From the NCBI GenBank assembly GCA_002371155.1, contig DFGC01000005.1:62001-126000 (forward strand): DNA of 64,000 nt, given 5' to 3'. This DNA comes from Alphaproteobacteria bacterium UBA3760. Its GTDB lineage: Bacteria; Pseudomonadota; Alphaproteobacteria; Rs-D84. A program made the translations under genes and the position numbers. The notes beneath the pieces are model-generated. The model was not told where the DNA came from. It ran no database searches and saw only the letters and a program-made list of their open reading frames with translations. Below, one piece after another: positions 1-8,396 of this stretch (position 1 is the first letter of the stretch; every line of letters begins with the position of its first letter).

Positions 1-669
1 AGGTTGAAAAAAAATAAAGATTGGTGGATGGGGGTTGATGCGCGTGTGTTTGGTGATTTGGTGCATTCGGTGATTGAACATGCACGCGATTTTTCTGCGC
101 CGGTTATTTTGGCGGAAATGGACCGTGCCGCGCGTGAGGCCTTGCATTCGACAAATACAGAAAATTTGATGTTTCGTTTTTGGCATAAACGGTTTATTGA
201 AATTGCAAAATTAGTGCAGGACAATTCGGAATTGTTGAAAAAGTCTGTGCCGGAAATTGGGGGGCATGTTATTATAGATGGTGTTCGTGTTTGTGCGCGT
301 GCCGACCGTGTTTGGGACGGTGGTGTTATGGATATTAAAACCGGTGATATGCCAACAAAATCGCAATTACAAGATGGTATGATGCCCCAGTTGCCGTTAG
401 AGGCGTATATGTTAAAATCTGGTGGATTTAATGTAAAAATGGCAGACCCGTCGAAAACCCCGGACATGGTGTTTATGTATCTGAAAAATTCCAAAGAAAA
501 TATGTATTGGATTGCGCCAGAAGATGTTGCGGGTATGATGGATGCGGCAATAAAAAAAACCAAAGAAGTTATTGATATGTTTGCCGTTGGAAACGCGCCA
601 TATGAATATCGCAAATCAAATGGCCCAAAATATAAAGATTTTGACGATTTGGCACGCGTTGATGATTAA
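1..669 (+). CDS. addB: AddB-type double-strand-break repair nuclease, C-terminal part (5' truncated by window)
   Basis: The frame is open from base 1, so the true start lies outside the window and only the last ~222 residues are seen. They form a RecB-like PD-(D/E)XK nuclease domain: RADRVWDGG, then VMDIKTG (the D-x-K metal and catalytic core), then PQLPLEAYML, the Q-rich motif that follows it in AddB and RecB nucleases. AddB pairs with the helicase AddA to resect broken DNA ends. addA often follows addB in alphaproteobacteria; here the next gene is convergent xthA, so addA must lie elsewhere. The stop TAA shares the tetranucleotide TTAA with the xthA stop on the other strand. Another RecB-family nuclease is possible but less likely. 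Confidence 0.75.
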   Translation, partial: RLKKNKDWWMGVDARVFGDLVHSVIEHARDFSAPVILAEMDRAAREALHSTNTENLMFRFWHKRFIEIAKLVQDNSELLKKSVPEIGGHVIIDGVRVCARADRVWDGGVMDIKTGDMPTKSQLQDGMMPQLPLEAYMLKSGGFNVKMADPSKTPDMVFMYLKNSKENMYWIAPEDVAGMMDAAIKKTKEVIDMFAVGNAPYEYRKSNGPKYKDFDDLARVDD

Positions 670-1436
670 ACCAATTCTAACATTAAACCGCAATGGTCGG
701 TTGGTTTTTGTGCGGTGCGTGGGCATAAATCGATTTCGCAATTTTTAACCATTTTATGCGCGGTTTTATTACATAAAAAATAATCCAATCGCAATCCTTG
801 TTTTTTACCAACGGTGTCGCCACCGCGATAACCATACCATGTGTAATCTGTATCATTTGGGTGTAATTCGCGCCATATGTCCGTCCAACCGTTATCCAAC
901 CAAGATTGCATTATTTCGCGTGCAGCGGGTGCCGAAATAGATGAACCAATATAATTTTTTGGATTCCATATATCATGGTCGGTTATTGCAACATTAAAAT
1001 CGCCCGCGATAATAACCGGTTCGGGTGAGTTTATATATTGTTCGATATGTTTTGTAAATGCACGCATCCATTCCAATTTATATGCAAATTTTGGTGATTC
1101 AATATTGTCGCCATTTGGCATATATGTGTTGATAATCCGCACGCGTCCGTCAATAACACATTCAATCATGCGGGAATTTACATCGGCATAATTGGGGATT
1201 CCAAAAGATACATCTTCGATAGAATTTTTAGAAAATACCGCAACGCCGTTCCATGATTTTTGACCAAAAACCTTGATATTGTATCCGAATTCGTCGAACA
1301 GCATAAAAGGAAAGTTCGCGTTATCGACCTTTAATTCTTGGACCAAAATTGTGTCGTATTCGTTTGTGCGCAATATGTCCATAAAACTTTCCACATGGGC
1401 GCGAATAGAGTTGATATTTATAGTCAATATTTTCAT
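666..1436 (-). CDS. xthA: Exodeoxyribonuclease III / AP endonuclease
   Basis: 256 residues, usual for the exonuclease-endonuclease-phosphatase family. It cuts at abasic sites and degrades 3' ends in base excision repair. Visible catalytic landmarks are NINSIR at the N-terminus, QELKV (metal-binding Glu), GDFNVA (Asp/Asn pair), LRLDYFL and the C-terminal TDHCGL (Asp-His). It is convergent with addB, sharing the TTAA stop overlap, and divergent from the ligase operon, whose promoter begins 3 bp beyond the xthA start codon. Both flanking genes on the left concern DNA repair. The start ATG at 1436 matches the family N-terminus. Confidence 0.93.
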   Translation of the reverse strand: MKILTININSIRAHVESFMDILRTNEYDTILVQELKVDNANFPFMLFDEFGYNIKVFGQKSWNGVAVFSKNSIEDVSFGIPNYADVNSRMIECVIDGRVRIINTYMPNGDNIESPKFAYKLEWMRAFTKHIEQYINSPEPVIIAGDFNVAITDHDIWNPKNYIGSSISAPAAREIMQSWLDNGWTDIWRELHPNDTDYTWYGYRGGDTVGKKQGLRLDYFLCNKTAHKMVKNCEIDLCPRTAQKPTDHCGLMLELV

Positions 1437-1438
1437 GT

Positions 1439-1467
1439 TTGATTTCCTTGTCTTTTCGTTCTATAAT
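1439..1467 (+). promoter_or_regulatory. Sigma70-type promoter of the ligase operon
   Basis: TTGATT (1439-1444), 17-bp spacer, TATAAT (1462-1467). Transcription would start near 1474 and leave about 30 nt of leader containing AGGAA ahead of the ATG at 1506. The -35 box lies just upstream of the divergent xthA start, so the two transcription units may compete. Confidence 0.7.
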
Positions 1468-1505
1468 ATACCCCGTCCAATATAAAAACAACAAGGAAAT
1501 TTACT

Positions 1506-3086
1506 ATGAATATGAATAATATGTTGGAAATGGCTGTTCGGCAATGGCCCGAAAATCTGTTTCTGGTGCGCGAAGGTGTTTCGTATTCTGAATTTATGGA
1601 TATGGTGCGCGCGCGCGCGGTGACATTGATGGACAACGGGATTAAACCCGGGGATACGGTCGGTGTGTTATCACATAATATTCCACAATTTCCATTGACG
1701 CTGTTTGCGATATGGTATGTTGGTGCGAAATGTTTGATGCTGGATACGAATTTAACACCGTTTGAATATGATAATATGGCGGATGCCGCCGGATGCAAAT
1801 TTGTGTGCGCGGAATCGTCGTTTTTCTATAAAACGGATAAATTCAAATTTATCGATATTACCGCCAAAGATGGTCCGGTAAATCCGATGCTGCATCCATA
1901 TAATTTCCAAGACAACGATGTTGCAACATTGTCTTTTACATCTGGGTCAACAGGCGTGCCCAAAATTGTGCCATTGACACACTATAATTTAATAGAGTGT
2001 GCAAATTCGTTGGAAGATATGGCGGAATATTTTGGTTCGGGTGATATTATGTATGGATTTTTACCACTGTATCATATATTCGGTTTTGCCATTGGAATTT
2101 TGGCGACGGTGCATTTTGGCGCGGGTATCGTGTTGCAACCAACAATAAATCCGAAATACATTTTGGACGATTTCAAAAAGTTCCGTCCGCATGTGATTCC
2201 GGCTGTGCCACGGTTATGGGAAATGTTCAGAAATAAAATTATGGACAATCTGAAAACGCAAAAAAAATGGAGTATCGTCGATTTTATTTTGCGTAATCGT
2301 GTTCGTATAAATGATATGGGGCTGGGATTTTTTGTTCGTAAAGTCCAAGAACCAATTTTGGATATTTTCGGTGGTCGTGTGCGTTTGTTGATTGCCGGTG
2401 GTGCCGCCACCAAGCCCGAGGTTGAAACATTTTACGAAAACCTGGGGTTGGCATTTATCCAAGGTTATGGTTTGACGGAAACGGTTGGTCCAATTTGTAT
2501 ATCAAAGCCAAATAAAAAACGTATGGCGTTTTCTGTGGGGGCGCCAACAACAAATAACGAGTGTGAAATTCGTGATAAAGACGAAAATGGCATTGGGGTT
2601 TTGTGGCTGCGTGGACACCAGGTTTTTGGCGGATATATGAATAATGACGCGGTGAATAAAGAGGTGTTCGATGAACGCGGGTTCTTTAATACCGGGGATT
2701 TGGTGTATATGGACAAAAATGGCGAATTGCACTTTGCGGGGCGTAAAAAACAGGTCATCGTTCTGGATAGTGGTAAAAATGTTTATCCAGATGAATTAGA
2801 GGCTATGTTTTTGGATATCCCGGGTGTTAAAAATGTCGCGGTGTTTGAACATCGGGTCAAAGACAAAACGGTTGCATACGGCGTGTTTTCGGTCGATAAG
2901 GATATGACAATGGAAAAATTGGTTGCCGAGGTTAGTGCGGCAAATAAAAAGGTTGCATCGTATAAATGGGTGACCCATTTTGCAATGACAACTGATGATT
3001 TGCCGATGACATCAACCCAGAAAATAAAACATCATGTTGTTCGTCAAAATTTAATTGATGGTAAATATCCAATTAGACATGAATAA
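1506..3086 (+). CDS. AMP-forming acyl-CoA ligase family protein, paralogue 1
   Basis: 526 residues of the ANL adenylate-forming superfamily, which activates a carboxylic acid as acyl-AMP and then usually makes a thioester. Motifs in order: FTSGSTGVPK (ATP P-loop, ~residue 140), YGLTETVGP (A5), FNTGDLVYMD (A7), FAGRKKQVIVLDSGKNVYPDELE (hinge and C-domain) and TSTQKIKHH holding the A10-like lysine. The substrate cannot be read from sequence; long-chain acyl-CoA synthetase-like enzymes are the nearest kind. It is first of three tandem homologues in one operon, 25 bp ahead of the second. Its DNA shares long near-identical blocks with paralogue 3 in the C-terminal half. Confidence 0.85.
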   Translation: MNMNNMLEMAVRQWPENLFLVREGVSYSEFMDMVRARAVTLMDNGIKPGDTVGVLSHNIPQFPLTLFAIWYVGAKCLMLDTNLTPFEYDNMADAAGCKFVCAESSFFYKTDKFKFIDITAKDGPVNPMLHPYNFQDNDVATLSFTSGSTGVPKIVPLTHYNLIECANSLEDMAEYFGSGDIMYGFLPLYHIFGFAIGILATVHFGAGIVLQPTINPKYILDDFKKFRPHVIPAVPRLWEMFRNKIMDNLKTQKKWSIVDFILRNRVRINDMGLGFFVRKVQEPILDIFGGRVRLLIAGGAATKPEVETFYENLGLAFIQGYGLTETVGPICISKPNKKRMAFSVGAPTTNNECEIRDKDENGIGVLWLRGHQVFGGYMNNDAVNKEVFDERGFFNTGDLVYMDKNGELHFAGRKKQVIVLDSGKNVYPDELEAMFLDIPGVKNVAVFEHRVKDKTVAYGVFSVDKDMTMEKLVAEVSAANKKVASYKWVTHFAMTTDDLPMTSTQKIKHHVVRQNLIDGKYPIRHE

Positions 3087-3111
3087 ATGGTTTTTATAAA
3101 GGAATATAAAA

Positions 3112-4692
3112 ATGAATATGTATGAATTGTTGGAAAAAAATATAAAAAGAAATCCGAAAACGGTTTTCTTGGTGCGTGAAAATATTACTTTTGAAGAATT
3201 ACCAAAATATGTGCGTGCGCGCGCAACTACATTGGCCAAGGCGGGTATAAAACCCGGTGATACGGTTGGGTTGTTGTCGCATAATTTGCCTGAATTTGTG
3301 TTCAGTTTGTTCGCAATTTGGTATTTGGGTGCGCGTGTTTTGTTGTTGGATACAAATTTGACTTCGGTTGAATATGATAATATGACGGAATTGACCGATT
3401 GTAAATTTGTTGTTGCGGAAAAGTCTTTCTTTTACAAAACAAAAAATTTCAAATTTATCGATATCCAGGCCCCAGATACCGAAACAGATGAATCGTTGAA
3501 ACCGTATAAAATCAAAGATTCTGATATTGCGACATTGTCGTTCACATCGGGTTCGACGGGAACACCAAAAATTGTGCCGTTGACACATAAAAATTTGGTT
3601 TCTTGTTCGGAAAGTTTGGAAAGTTTGAATATATTTTTGCGCCCGGGTGAAATGCTGTATGCGTTTTTGCCGCTGTATCATGTGTTTGGGTTTGCCGTTG
3701 GATTTTTGGCACCATTGCATTTTGGTATGGGTATGTTGTTGCAATCAACAATCAATCCAAATGCAATTTTGCAAGATTTTGCAAAATATAAACCACATGT
3801 TATTCCGGCGGTGCCGAAATTGTGGGAAATTTTCCGCAAGAAAATCATCGATGGTGTGCGCGAAAAGAAAAAATGGTGGTTGGTGTCTTTCATTATGAAT
3901 CATCAAAAAACTTTGCGTGCAATCGGTTTGGGCAAATTGGTTGATAAAGTATTGAATCAAATTCGTGCGGTGTTTGGTGGTCGCGCCCGTTGTTTGGTCG
4001 CAGGTGGTGCCGCAACCAAGCCCGAGGTTGAAAAATTCTATACTCAATTAGGGATGGATTTTGTCCAAGGTTATGGTATGACCGAAACGGTTGGACCAAT
4101 CTGTTGTTCGAAACCGGTTAAAAAACGCGTTCCGTTTGCGTTTGGTGCGCCGTTGGGTGATTGCTGTTGCGAAATTCGTAATGCTGATGAAAATGGTATC
4201 GGTATGTTATGGGTCAAAGGCAACCAGGTGTTCGGTGGGTATCTGAATAATGACGCGGCGAATAAAGAATGCTTTGATAAAAACGGATTCTTTTGCACGG
4301 GGGATTTGGTGTCGATAGACAAAAATGGTGAATATCATTTTGCTGGTCGTAAAAAACAAGTCATTGTTTTGGATTCGGGTAAAAATGTCTATCCTGATGA
4401 ATTAGAAGGATTATTCATCGAAATCCCGGGTGTTAAAAATGTCGCCGTGTTCGAGCACGAGGTCAAAGGCAAAACTGTATCATATGGTGTGTTTTCGGTT
4501 GAACCGGATATGACCATGGAACGGTTGTCTGCGGAAATTGCCCAGAAAAATAAAAAGGTTGCGTCATATAAATGGGTGACCCATTTTGCGATGACGACTG
4601 ATGATTTGCCGGTGACATCCACACAAAAGGTTAAACATCATGTTGTGCGTAAATATTTAATGGATGGTAAATATCAAGAAAAGGATATTTAA
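3112..4692 (+). CDS. AMP-forming acyl-CoA ligase family protein, paralogue 2
   Basis: 526 residues with the same motif set as its neighbours: FTSGSTGTPK, YGMTETVGP, FCTGDLVSID, the hinge GRKKQVIVLDSGKN and TSTQKVKHH with the A10-like lysine. An AAGGAA-type ribosome site precedes the ATG. It is the most divergent of the three in DNA wording, with less shared block identity to copies 1 and 3, so it was probably spared recent gene conversion. Only 2 bp separate its stop from the third paralogue, implying one transcript and close translation. Residues in the acyl pocket region (200-300) differ from the others, which could reflect a different acid substrate. Confidence 0.85.
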   Translation: MNMYELLEKNIKRNPKTVFLVRENITFEELPKYVRARATTLAKAGIKPGDTVGLLSHNLPEFVFSLFAIWYLGARVLLLDTNLTSVEYDNMTELTDCKFVVAEKSFFYKTKNFKFIDIQAPDTETDESLKPYKIKDSDIATLSFTSGSTGTPKIVPLTHKNLVSCSESLESLNIFLRPGEMLYAFLPLYHVFGFAVGFLAPLHFGMGMLLQSTINPNAILQDFAKYKPHVIPAVPKLWEIFRKKIIDGVREKKKWWLVSFIMNHQKTLRAIGLGKLVDKVLNQIRAVFGGRARCLVAGGAATKPEVEKFYTQLGMDFVQGYGMTETVGPICCSKPVKKRVPFAFGAPLGDCCCEIRNADENGIGMLWVKGNQVFGGYLNNDAANKECFDKNGFFCTGDLVSIDKNGEYHFAGRKKQVIVLDSGKNVYPDELEGLFIEIPGVKNVAVFEHEVKGKTVSYGVFSVEPDMTMERLSAEIAQKNKKVASYKWVTHFAMTTDDLPVTSTQKVKHHVVRKYLMDGKYQEKDI

Positions 4693-4694
4693 TC

Positions 4695-6269
4695 ATGAAT
4701 ATGTACCAATTCTTTGAACAAACCATGGAAAAGTGTCCAACGACACTTTTCCTGGTCAGGGAAAAAATTAGTTTTGCCGATTTTCCAAAACTGGTTCGGG
4801 CGCGTGCAACAACATTGAAAAAGATTGGTGTGCAATATGGTGATACATTGGGGGTGTTGGCGCATAATATTCCTGAATTTATAACTACTTTGTTTGCGGC
4901 GTGGTATCGTGGCGCACGCGTTTTGTTATTGGATACGAATTTAACAAATTCAGAATACGATAATATGACGAAATTGACCCAATGCAAATTGGTCGCGGCG
5001 GAAAAATCTTTTTTTTATGATGCGGCGGGGTTCGAATTTTTCGATATTCAAACGGTTGATGATGAAACCGACCCTGAATTAAAACCGTATCCGTTGGATG
5101 CAAATGATATTGCAACTTTGTCATTTACATCGGGTTCGACGGGAACACCGAAAATCGTGCCATTGACGCATTTTAATTTAATAGAGTGCGCAAATTCGTT
5201 TGATGATTTTAACCAATGGTTTCAGCCGGGTGGGGTGCTGTATGGGTTTTTGCCGTTGTATCATATATTTGGTTTTGCGGCGGGATTTTTGGCACCGTTG
5301 CATTTTCAAATGGGAATTTTGTTGCAACCGTCAATAAATCCAAAATTGATTTTGTCTGATTTCAAAGAATATCGGCCGCATGTGATTCCGTCTGTGCCGA
5401 AAATGTGGGAATTGTTCCGCAAAAAAATTATTGAAGAAATCAAGGCGCAGAAAAAATGGTGGATTGTATCGTTCATATTGAAAAATCAAAAATGGTTGCA
5501 GAAAATTGGTTTTGGTTTTATCGTGCGACGCGTGCAAAAGCAAATTTGTGCGGTGTTCGGGGGGCGGGTTCAGTTGATGATTGCCGGTGGTGCCGCCACC
5601 AAGCCCGAGGTTGAAAAATTCTATAACGATTTGGGTATCGCGTTTATCCAAGGTTATGGCATGACCGAAACGGTTGGTCCGTTTTGTGGTTCGCGCCCGG
5701 TGAAAAAGCGTATCCCGTATGCGTTTGGCGCGCCGTTGGGAAATAACGAGTGTGAAATTCGCGATAAAGATGAAAATGGTATCGGTATGTTGTGGGTGCG
5801 TGGACACCAGGTTTTTGGTGGGTATATGAATAACGATGCCGCCAATGCGGAATCTTTTGATGAACGCGGATTTTTCTGCACTGGGGATTTGGTGTATATG
5901 GACAAAAACGGCGAGTTGCACTTTGCTGGTCGTAAAAAACAGGTCATCGTTCTGGACAGTGGTAAAAATGTTTATCCCGATGAATTAGAGGCTATGTTTT
6001 TGGACATTCCGGGTGTTAAAAATGTCGCGGTGTTCGAACATCAGGTCAATGGTAAAACCGTTGCGTATGGTGTGTTTTCGGTTGAACCCGATATGACAGC
6101 AGATAAATTGAGCAAGGCGGTTGCGGATGCCAATAAACGCGTTGCCAAATATAAATGGGTGACGCATTTTGCGATGACAACGGATGATTTGCCGATGACA
6201 TCGACGCAAAAGGTGAAGCATCATCTGGTTAAACAGAATTTAATCGATGGCAAATACAACGAAATATAA
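4695..6269 (+). CDS. AMP-forming acyl-CoA ligase family protein, paralogue 3
   Basis: 524 residues with all adenylation motifs intact (FTSGSTGTPK, YGMTETVGP, FCTGDLVYMD, GRKKQVIVLDSGKN, TSTQKVKHH). Last gene of the three-ligase operon, with AAGGAT ahead of its ATG. Its stop codon TAA (6267-6269) lies inside the left arm of a palindromic repeat element, so the element borders or created the present C-terminus; the final residues (KYNEI) differ from the KYPIRHE and KYQEKDI ends of the paralogues. No accessory gene such as a carrier protein, thioesterase or reductase accompanies the cluster, so the pathway is unknown. Confidence 0.85.
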   Translation: MNMYQFFEQTMEKCPTTLFLVREKISFADFPKLVRARATTLKKIGVQYGDTLGVLAHNIPEFITTLFAAWYRGARVLLLDTNLTNSEYDNMTKLTQCKLVAAEKSFFYDAAGFEFFDIQTVDDETDPELKPYPLDANDIATLSFTSGSTGTPKIVPLTHFNLIECANSFDDFNQWFQPGGVLYGFLPLYHIFGFAAGFLAPLHFQMGILLQPSINPKLILSDFKEYRPHVIPSVPKMWELFRKKIIEEIKAQKKWWIVSFILKNQKWLQKIGFGFIVRRVQKQICAVFGGRVQLMIAGGAATKPEVEKFYNDLGIAFIQGYGMTETVGPFCGSRPVKKRIPYAFGAPLGNNECEIRDKDENGIGMLWVRGHQVFGGYMNNDAANAESFDERGFFCTGDLVYMDKNGELHFAGRKKQVIVLDSGKNVYPDELEAMFLDIPGVKNVAVFEHQVNGKTVAYGVFSVEPDMTADKLSKAVADANKRVAKYKWVTHFAMTTDDLPMTSTQKVKHHLVKQNLIDGKYNEI

Positions 6270-6350
6270 TGGCACATCTGCTGGATTCCGGCTCGCTCAT
6301 GTAGCACTTGTACACTACGCTCGCCGGAATCTTCGCATCTGCACCATTAT
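6266..6350 (+). repeat. Palindromic intergenic element, copy A (~85 bp)
   Basis: Nested inverted repeat: outer arms ATAATGG and CCATTAT, middle arms GATTCCGGC and GCCGGAATC, with ACATCTGC matched by GCATCTGC near the ends and GTAG...CTAC in the centre. It overlaps the stop codon of the preceding ligase gene. Copies B and C downstream of yebC share this order and most bases. Confidence 0.85.
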
Positions 6351-6402
6351 CTTTCGTTGGGATAATTTACGCTCGCAAACAACGGCGCATTTGTTCCGTT
6401 CT
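6351..6402 (+). repeat. Tail segment resembling the right half of element D
   Basis: Contains ACGCTCGCAAACAACGGCGC followed by ATTTGTTCCGTT. This matches the right half of the degenerate copy at 9964-10045 (ACGCTTGCAAACAACTGCGC). The family therefore seems to be modular, with halves that recombine or end differently. From here to 6480 the DNA is AT-rich and holds no gene I can support. Confidence 0.5.
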
Positions 6403-6480
6403 CTTTCCATATTTAGTTTTTTTCGCATTTGGTTTTTTTTCTATTTGGAATATTTGTTATATTTTGTGATAATTATTGTA

Positions 6481-6509
6481 TTGCGCGGAATATTAAAAAG
6501 TCCCATAAT
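6481..6509 (+). promoter_or_regulatory. Putative promoter of the lipoprotein gene
   Basis: TTGCGC (6481-6486), 17-bp spacer, CATAAT (6504-6509). The expected start near 6516 leaves ~30 nt ahead of ATG 6547, with AAAGGAG as ribosome site. The word ATGCGTATAG lies directly after the -10 box. Confidence 0.5.
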
Positions 6510-6546
6510 CTATGCGTATAGAAAAACAAAATAAAGGAGAAATAAC

Positions 6547-6888
6547 ATGAAAAAATTGTTTTTAATTTTGCCAGTTATGGCATTGGCTGCATGCTCACAA
6601 GAAAAGACTTTGGTGTCTGGTTGTGAAAAGATTGTTGCTAGTGAAAACGGTGATGTTTATAAATGTCCAATGTCTGAAGAATTGGCTGCAATTCAAGCTA
6701 TGGAAGCAAACGCAATGTTTAATACATTGGATGGTTTGGATGTTGCTGCGGTGGCTGCGGATGCAGAAAATGTATATGTTAATATTTATGGTACATGTGA
6801 ACAGGAAGGTCAGGTTGCTTACCGTGTAATGGTAAAGAACCCTGTTTTCAATGGCAACACAATGTATGCTGTTGAAGTATGCCGTTAA
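6547..6888 (+). CDS. Small Cys-containing lipoprotein of unknown function
   Basis: 113 residues. The N-terminus MKKLFLILPVMALAAC is a lipoprotein signal with lipobox LAAC, lipidated Cys16. The mature part has four more cysteines (in SGCEK, YKCPM, GTCEQ and the C-terminal EVCR), enough for two disulfides in the periplasm. I recognise no domain. It has its own promoter, a strong AAAGGAG ribosome site and an immediate terminator, so it is a single-gene unit and probably well expressed. Membrane destination (inner or outer) is not decided: the residue after Cys is Ser, compatible with outer-membrane sorting. Confidence 0.75.
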   Translation: MKKLFLILPVMALAACSQEKTLVSGCEKIVASENGDVYKCPMSEELAAIQAMEANAMFNTLDGLDVAAVAADAENVYVNIYGTCEQEGQVAYRVMVKNPVFNGNTMYAVEVCR

Positions 6889-6902
6889 TTTATAAATGCT
6901 AC

Positions 6903-6929
6903 AAAAAACCGCCATATTGGCGGTTTTTT
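6903..6929 (+). terminator. Rho-independent terminator of the lipoprotein gene
   Basis: CCGCCA-tat-TGGCGG stem, flanked by six A upstream and six T downstream. It lies 14 bp after the stop codon. Confidence 0.9.
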
Positions 6930-7010
6930 ATCCGCCTTCGCCGGTAAGGACGGGGTGTTGGGTTCAAGATAACGAACAATGCTACGGCGCGATGATCGAT
7001 TTTTCTAAAT

Positions 7011-7037
7011 AAAAACGGTATAAAAAATACCGTTTTT
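7011..7037 (-). terminator. Terminator of ruvA-mnmE
   Basis: Perfect 11-bp stem AAAAACGGTAT / ATACCGTTTTT with a 5-nt loop. It sits 15 bp past the mnmE stop on the minus strand. A- and T-rich arms make it plausible in both directions. The bases between the two terminators (6930-7010) hold no feature I can name. Confidence 0.8.
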
Positions 7038-7051
7038 ATTAATTAAAATCG

Positions 7052-8395
7052 TCATTTTCCCAAACACAATTGTGAAAATGTTGCGTCCATGACATCGGTC
7101 GCCGTGATAGTGCCGAGTATTTTTCCGATGTTGTCCGCGGCGCGTCGCACATGTTCGGCAAATATATCATAATTGCCGTCGAATGTCGTTAGGGCAGAAT
7201 TTAATTCGCGTTCTGTATCCGACAATAATTTATATGTGCGGGCATTTATAACCAAATTGTTTTCTGCGCCGTCCAAAGTATTATGCATGTATTCGCGAAT
7301 TTTGTTTAATAATTCATCTATGCCGTCGCCGGTTTTTGCCGATGTATAAATTGCATTTTTGTTATTGCGGGTTTTGATTTCGTCGCATTTGTTGATAACA
7401 ATGATTTCTTTGTTTTGTGTGTCCGAAAAGACCACCCCGTCGCTTCGCGCCACCCCTCCACAGGAGGGGAACTCGTTATCAGCATAAATGTGTAAAACTA
7501 AATCCGCATTGTCGAGTTCTGTTTTTGTTCTGTCGATTCCCATTTGTTCGATTTCGTCGCCGGTTTCACGCAATCCGGCGGTGTCAGATAAATTTACCAA
7601 ATACCCGTCGATGTCGATTTGTGCAGATATTACATCGCGTGTTGTGCCGGGTGTATTCGACACGATTGCGCGGTTCGTTCCAACCAATTTATTAAACAGT
7701 GATGATTTGCCGACATTTGTTTCGCCAACGAATACTATATTAAACCCATGTGCGATTGCGCGCGATACATTATAACGCGAAAGTGATTTTTTAATATCGG
7801 TGTGTAATTCTTTGGTTTTACTTAAAATTTTTTCAGATATGTTTGCCGGTAAATCGGTTTCATCATAATCCAAAGTTGCGGCGGCATATGCGGCGATTTC
7901 AATCATTTGTTCGCGCCATGTGTTGTAAATCTTGCCGTCGCCACCCAACATCGATTTTAATGCAAATTTGCGTTGGCGGTCGGTTTGTGCGTCTAATAAT
8001 GCCGCCAATCCGTCCACATCAGATAAATCCATTTTGCCGTTCATAAATGCGCGACGCGAAAATTCGCCGGGGGTCGCCATGCGCATATTATGACCTGACA
8101 AAAATTCAAATATTTTGTTGATTACCGCCGTTGCGCCATGTGTGTGAATTTCGATGATGTCGGTTCCGGTAAAAGATGCGGGCGCGGCAAAATAAATAAC
8201 AATACATTGGTCGATTAAATCGCCCGTATCATCGCGCAGATTGCAAAAATATGCATGACGGGGTTTTACCACCCCAGTGTGGGGGAATATCAGTTTTGTT
8301 GCAAAATCATGCAAATTGTCGCCAGATATACGGATGACCGCAACACCGGATTTTCCAAAACCACTGGATAAAGCAAATATTGTATCGTTATTCAT
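7052..8395 (-). CDS. mnmE: tRNA uridine-5-carboxymethylaminomethyl modification GTPase MnmE
   Basis: 447 residues. MnmE works with MnmG to modify U34 of certain tRNAs. The N-terminal folate-binding domain starts at ALSSGFGKSGVAVIRISG. The G domain carries GETNVGKSS (G1, ~residue 222), DTAGLRETGD (G3) and INKCDE (G4). The C-terminus ends CLGK, the conserved catalytic Cys tetrapeptide region. It lies 1 bp downstream of ruvA in the same operon. Oddly, ~15 residues (EFPSCGGVARSDGVV, ~307-322) between G3 and G4 are encoded by a GC-rich palindromic sequence that looks like an inserted repeat; reading frame and all GTPase motifs are preserved, so the enzyme is probably functional. Confidence 0.93.
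   Translation of the reverse strand: MNNDTIFALSSGFGKSGVAVIRISGDNLHDFATKLIFPHTGVVKPRHAYFCNLRDDTGDLIDQCIVIYFAAPASFTGTDIIEIHTHGATAVINKIFEFLSGHNMRMATPGEFSRRAFMNGKMDLSDVDGLAALLDAQTDRQRKFALKSMLGGDGKIYNTWREQMIEIAAYAAATLDYDETDLPANISEKILSKTKELHTDIKKSLSRYNVSRAIAHGFNIVFVGETNVGKSSLFNKLVGTNRAIVSNTPGTTRDVISAQIDIDGYLVNLSDTAGLRETGDEIEQMGIDRTKTELDNADLVLHIYADNEFPSCGGVARSDGVVFSDTQNKEIIVINKCDEIKTRNNKNAIYTSAKTGDGIDELLNKIREYMHNTLDGAENNLVINARTYKLLSDTERELNSALTTFDGNYDIFAEHVRRAADNIGKILGTITATDVMDATFSQLCLGK
7431..7475 (-). repeat. GC-rich palindromic repeat inserted in frame inside mnmE
   Basis: 45 bp (15 codons), strikingly GC-rich against its surroundings, with a perfect hairpin CCCCTCC-aca-GGAGGGG at 7453-7469 and flanking ACCACCCCGTCGC. 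It encodes residues between the G3 and G4 motifs, where other MnmE proteins have a short variable loop. The composition and hairpin resemble the small intergenic palindromes that spread in many bacterial genomes. Confidence 0.6.
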
Positions 8396-8396
8396 T

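Noticed and set aside
3199..3744. Long open antisense frames within the ligase genes
   Set aside because: Composition follows the sense codon positions of the real gene; no ribosome site or homology.
8265..8300. Second repeat insertion in mnmE (ACCACCCC...GGGGGAA)
   Set aside because: It encodes PHTGVVKPRHA, matching the normal MnmE sequence; the similarity is short and probably chance.
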